This document shows positions 6,649-9,076 of a DNA stretch of 9,076 bases, one piece after another. The stretch spans positions 1-9,076 of the forward strand of contig CAITAM010000211.1 in assembly GCA_903890265.1 (NCBI GenBank), given 5' to 3'. The position numbers and the translations under genes are program-made. Every line of letters begins with the position of its first letter. Positions within the stretch are counted from its first letter, which is position 1. The DNA is from an uncultured Pseudomonadota bacterium (GTDB lineage Bacteria > Pseudomonadota > Gammaproteobacteria > Steroidobacterales > Steroidobacteraceae). The notes beneath the pieces are model-generated. The model was not told the origin of the DNA. It searched no databases and saw only the letters and a program-made list of their open reading frames with translations.

Positions 6649-6745
6649 GGGCAGTCCGGCGGCGACGCCTACCCGGCCCCTCGCGTGGCAGGGCGGACGA
6701 CGGCGCGCCTGCGGCGGTCGTGCACCGGTCGCGCGGGTGAGGTGG

Positions 6746-6751
6746 GATACT
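6746..6751 (+). promoter_or_regulatory. Candidate -10 (GATACT) of the MHS transporter gene
   Basis: GATACT matches four of six consensus bases and would start transcription near 6758, about 26 nt before the ATG at 6784. No good -35 is visible. It is back-to-back with the minus-strand TAGACT about 100 bp away, so both genes may share one regulatory region. Confidence 0.33.
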
Positions 6752-6783
6752 GGTGCCGGGTCGGTGGGGACGGGAGCCGGACG

Positions 6784-8061
6784 ATGACGCGGTCAGCCGC
6801 GACCGGGTCGCCCTTCTGGGCTGCGCGACGGGTACTGCTCGCGAGCCTGACGGGGACGGCGGTCGAGTTCTACGATTTCTACATCTATGCCACGGCGGCG
6901 TCGCTCGTGTTCGGGGCGCTGTTCTTCCCGTCGCAGTCGGTGGCGAGCGCCCAGCTCTCGTCCTATGCCACCTTCGCCGTGGCGTTCGTGGCGCGGCCGA
7001 TCGGCGCGCTGGTGTTCGGCCATTACGGCGACCGGGTGGGGCGCAAGGCGACGCTCGTGGCGTCGCTGCTGCTGATGGGCGGTTCGACGTTCGCGATCGC
7101 CTTCCTGCCGGGCTACGCCCGGGCAGGCCTCGCGGCACCGGTGCTGCTGTGCGCGCTGCGCTTCGGGCAGGGCTTTGGTCTCGGTGGCGAGTGGGGCGGC
7201 GCGGCACTGCTCGCGGTCGAGAACGCGCCGGCGGGCTACCGCGGCCGCTTTGGCATGTTCCCGCAGCTCGGCGCGCCGGTCGGCTTCGTCGCCGCCAACG
7301 GGCTCTTCCTGCTGCTCGGCCTTATCCTGCCGGCGGCCGATTTCGAGCGCTACGGCTGGCGGCTGCCATTCCTGTTCAGCGCCGTGCTGGTGGGACTTGG
7401 CCTGTGGGTACGCCTGCATGTCGCCGAGACGCCGGCCTTTCGTGCCCTTGTCGCGAGCGAGCGGCCGGCCGCGGTGCCGCTGCGCGAGGTGTTGGTCAGT
7501 CATCCCGCGGCCTGCCTCGCGGGCACGGCGGGCGTGATCGCCTGCTTTGCCCTCTTCTACATCGCCACGGCCTTTGCGCTTGGCTACGGCACCCACACGC
7601 TCGGGATCCCGCGCACCGAGTTTCTCGGCCTGCAGCTCGTGGCGATCCAGTGCCTGCTGGTCAGCATTCTCGTCGCCGGCTCGCTGACCGACCGGCTCGG
7701 CGCGCGCGCGGTGCTCGTGGGCGGTGCCGGCGCGACGGTGCTCGTCGGTGCGCTGACGCCCGTGCTGCTCGGGCGCGGCGATGCGCCCGGGGCGCTCGCG
7801 TTCATGGCGGCGGCGCTGTTCGTGATGGGCTTCGTGTACGGGCCGCTCGGGGCGTGGCTCACCGGTCTCTTTCCCGCCCGGGTCCGCTACACCGGCGTCT
7901 CGCTCGCCTTCAACCTTGGCGGCATCCTGGGCGGTGGCCTCGCGCCCGTGCTCGCCCAGCGGCTCGCCGCGAGCGGCGGCCTCGCGCCGGTCGGTCTCTA
8001 CCTGTCGCTGGCCGGGCTGGCGAGCCTTGCCGGGGTACTGCTGGCACCCCGGTCGCCATGA
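6784..8061 (+). CDS. Metabolite:H+ symporter (MHS family MFS transporter, ShiA/ProP/YhjE-like)
   Basis: This is a 425-aa inner-membrane proton symporter for a small organic acid, amino acid or betaine. The family signatures are clear: G-T-A-V-E-F-Y-D-F-Y-I-Y (24-35) in TM1, R-P-I-G-A then G-H-Y-G-D-R-V-G-R-K (79-88) as motif A, and R-F-G-Q-G-F-G-L-G-G-E-W-G-G-A (126-140) in TM4. Y-G-W-R-L-P-F (190-196) and V-A-E-T-P-A-F (213-219) follow in the TM6 and central-loop region. Length is close to YhjE-like members and lacks the long C-terminal coiled coil of ProP, which argues against an osmosensing role. ATG 6784 has GGGAG (6772-6776) with a 7-nt spacer; the frame is open further upstream but without translation signals. 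The substrate cannot be named. It is divergent from the acyl-CoA synthetase, so a shared carboxylate substrate is an attractive but unproven link. Confidence 0.9.
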   Translation: MTRSAATGSPFWAARRVLLASLTGTAVEFYDFYIYATAASLVFGALFFPSQSVASAQLSSYATFAVAFVARPIGALVFGHYGDRVGRKATLVASLLLMGGSTFAIAFLPGYARAGLAAPVLLCALRFGQGFGLGGEWGGAALLAVENAPAGYRGRFGMFPQLGAPVGFVAANGLFLLLGLILPAADFERYGWRLPFLFSAVLVGLGLWVRLHVAETPAFRALVASERPAAVPLREVLVSHPAACLAGTAGVIACFALFYIATAFALGYGTHTLGIPRTEFLGLQLVAIQCLLVSILVAGSLTDRLGARAVLVGGAGATVLVGALTPVLLGRGDAPGALAFMAAALFVMGFVYGPLGAWLTGLFPARVRYTGVSLAFNLGGILGGGLAPVLAQRLAASGGLAPVGLYLSLAGLASLAGVLLAPRSP

Positions 8062-8081
8062 GCCGACCGCCATGAGTCGAC
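8054..8081 (+). repeat. 14-bp tandem duplication across the transporter stop codon
   Basis: CGCCATGAGCCGAC is followed directly by CGCCATGAGTCGAC, two 14-base copies with one C/T difference, and a further CGC. The first copy contains the last codons and TGA stop (8059-8061) of the MHS gene. The second lies outside the gene, and since 14 is not a multiple of three it did not extend the frame. It looks like a slippage duplication. Confidence 0.8.
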
Positions 8082-8114
8082 CGCTGCGGATCACAACGGT
8101 CATGCGCACTTCGC

Positions 8115-8131
8115 TACACTGCGCGCGCAGT
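8115..8131 (+). promoter_or_regulatory. Candidate -10 (TACACT) overlapped by a perfect 14-bp palindrome
   Basis: TACACT (8115-8120) matches four of six consensus bases and would start transcription near 8127, leaving about 50 nt before the ATG of the M20 gene. Overlapping it is ACTGCGCGCGCAGT (8118-8131), a perfect palindrome. The placement over the predicted start site fits a repressor operator. It does not resemble the ARG box of enteric bacteria. No clear -35 is seen. Confidence 0.38.
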
Positions 8132-8178
8132 CGATGCGGTGATCGGCGGCAGGCGCTGACGAGGCACGGAGGTCCGCG

Positions 8179-9076
8179 ATGACGACGGTCGAGATTCTGG
8201 ACAGGCTGGTGGGCTTTGCCACGGTGAGCCGTGACTCCAACCTGGAGCTGATCGGCTTTGTGCAGGACTACCTCAGCAGCCGCGGCATCGAGTCTCGGCT
8301 CTACCGCGATCCGACCGGCACCAAGGCCAATCTCTACGCGTCCGTCGGGCCGCGCGACCGGGGCGGCGTGCTGCTGTCCGGCCACACCGACGTCGTCCCG
8401 GTCGATGGCCAGCGCTGGAGCTCGGACCCGTTTACGCTGACCGCCCGCGGCGGCGCCTACTACGGGCGCGGTGCGGCGGACATGAAAGGCTTCCTGGCCT
8501 GCGCGCTGAGCGCCATCGACCGGGCCCGCTCGCGGACCCTCTCGACCCCGCTGGAACTCGCGTTTTCCTACGACGAGGAGTTTGGCTGCCTCGGCGTGCG
8601 CTCGCTCGTCAGTGACATGGCGAGCTGGACGCACCGGCCGCGTTTTTGCATCGTGGGCGAGCCGACCGAGCTTAAGATCGCGACCGGCCACAAGGGCAAG
8701 ACGGTGCTGCGCGCGACCTGCCACGGCCTCGCCGCGCACTCGTCGCATCCGCAGCGCGGCGTCAATGCGATCTACCTCGCCACCGACTTCATCACCCGGG
8801 TGCGTGCGCGGCAGCGCGACATCGAGATGCACGGCCGGCGTGACACGGGCTTCGAGGTGCCGTACACGACCGTGCACGTGGGCCTCATCCGCGGCGGCAG
8901 TGCGGTCAACATCGTGCCGGACCGCTGCGAGCTCGAGCTCGAGGTGCGCAACCTCGCCGGTGACGACCCGGCGCGGGTCGTCGCCGGCATTCGCGAGGAC
9001 GCCCAGGCGGCGGGCGCGCAGACCGACCGCGGCCTCGCGGCCGCCGGCATCGAGCTTGGCGTGGTCAGCGAATACC
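8179..9076 (+). CDS. argE: Acetylornithine deacetylase-like M20 metallohydrolase (3' end outside window)
   Basis: This cytoplasmic zinc amidohydrolase would remove the acetyl group from N-acetylornithine in arginine synthesis, or hydrolyse a related N-acyl amino acid. The first 299 residues of an expected 380-390 are present. Metal and catalytic motifs are in order: G-H69-T-D-V-V-P-V, G-R-G-A-A-D101-M-K-G, Y-D-E133-E134 (general base and ligand) and G-E161-P-T. The dimerisation (lid) domain begins near 170 with G-H-K-G-K and contains H-S-S-H-P-Q-R-G-V-N-A (187-197). The last zinc ligand, a C-terminal His, lies beyond the window. The ATG has GGAGG (8168-8172) six bases upstream, an excellent site. 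The opening and the H-T-D-V-V-P-V-D-G-Q stretch resemble the ArgE of rhizobia and pseudomonads rather than DapE. Nothing arginine-related is seen beside it in the window, so a catabolic N-acyl hydrolase is a fair alternative. Confidence 0.82.
   Translation, partial: MTTVEILDRLVGFATVSRDSNLELIGFVQDYLSSRGIESRLYRDPTGTKANLYASVGPRDRGGVLLSGHTDVVPVDGQRWSSDPFTLTARGGAYYGRGAADMKGFLACALSAIDRARSRTLSTPLELAFSYDEEFGCLGVRSLVSDMASWTHRPRFCIVGEPTELKIATGHKGKTVLRATCHGLAAHSSHPQRGVNAIYLATDFITRVRARQRDIEMHGRRDTGFEVPYTTVHVGLIRGGSAVNIVPDRCELELEVRNLAGDDPARVVAGIREDAQAAGAQTDRGLAAAGIELGVVSEY

Noticed and set aside
4473..6740. Very long plus-strand open frame (755 codons) opposite the acyl-CoA synthetase
   Set aside because: Its translation is rich in Arg, Ala, Gly and Val with no recognisable motif, and the opposite strand carries an intact ANL enzyme. 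Long antisense frames are expected in GC-rich DNA.
6511..6783. Upstream extension of the MHS transporter frame
   Set aside because: It overlaps the start of the divergent synthetase gene, lacks translation signals, and encodes no conserved residues before the family's usual start.
6793..8877. Minus-strand open frame of 694 codons opposite the MHS and M20 genes
   Set aside because: It spans two well-supported plus-strand genes, is rich in Arg, Gln, Glu and His, and has no family features; a GC-bias shadow.
1..9076. Search for CRISPR arrays, tRNA or rRNA genes, transposases and attachment sites
   Set aside because: No spaced direct repeats, cloverleaf-like segments, recombinase motifs or flanking inverted repeats were found by reading both strands.

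Overview
The window is a high-GC (roughly 70% by eye), tightly packed bacterial chromosome segment. Codon use is strongly GC-biased, several starts are GTG, adjacent genes overlap by 4 bp (GTGA), and several intergenic gaps carry a recognisable Shine-Dalgarno and a sigma70-like -10 hexamer of the form TANACT, GATACT or TATGAT. Together with the protein families this suggests a heterotrophic proteobacterium, most likely a GC-rich gammaproteobacterium. That is an inference from style and families; no taxonomic marker gene is present. I see no rRNA, tRNA, insertion sequence, CRISPR array or phage gene.

Left part (1-3175, all +): the last codons of an upstream gene overlap an ABC permease of the glycine betaine/choline (ProW/OpuB/YehW) type. 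Next come a three-His-box membrane fatty-acid-desaturase-like enzyme and a Rieske non-haem iron oxygenase alpha subunit. The oxygenase active site (E-C-Y-H with Glu in the bridging position) resembles the quaternary-amine oxygenases CntA, GbcA and stachydrine demethylase. The neighbourhood therefore hints at uptake and oxidative breakdown of a betaine-like compound, but no reductase for the oxygenase lies in the window.

Middle part (3176-6783): a spinster-like MFS transporter is translationally coupled (4-bp overlap) to a small VOC/glyoxalase-fold protein. The VOC gene runs tail-to-tail, with a 22-bp overlap, into a minus-strand AMP-forming acyl-CoA synthetase of the AlkK/DmdB type. A 175-bp divergent promoter region separates the synthetase from the next gene.

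Right part (6784-9076, +): a metabolite:H+ symporter (MHS family, ShiA/ProP/YhjE-like) is followed, after a gap with a 14-bp tandem duplication and a perfect 14-bp palindrome, by the first 299 codons of an M20-family acetylornithine-deacetylase-like hydrolase that runs off the window.

Overall the region looks like catabolic and transport chromosome: three transporters of different families, two oxygen-activating iron enzymes of unrelated folds, a carboxylate-activating CoA ligase and an amidohydrolase. I do not see a clearly new defence or mobile system. The most interesting signal is the betaine-type permease, desaturase and Rieske grouping, with palindromic operator candidates at 775-787 and 8118-8131.
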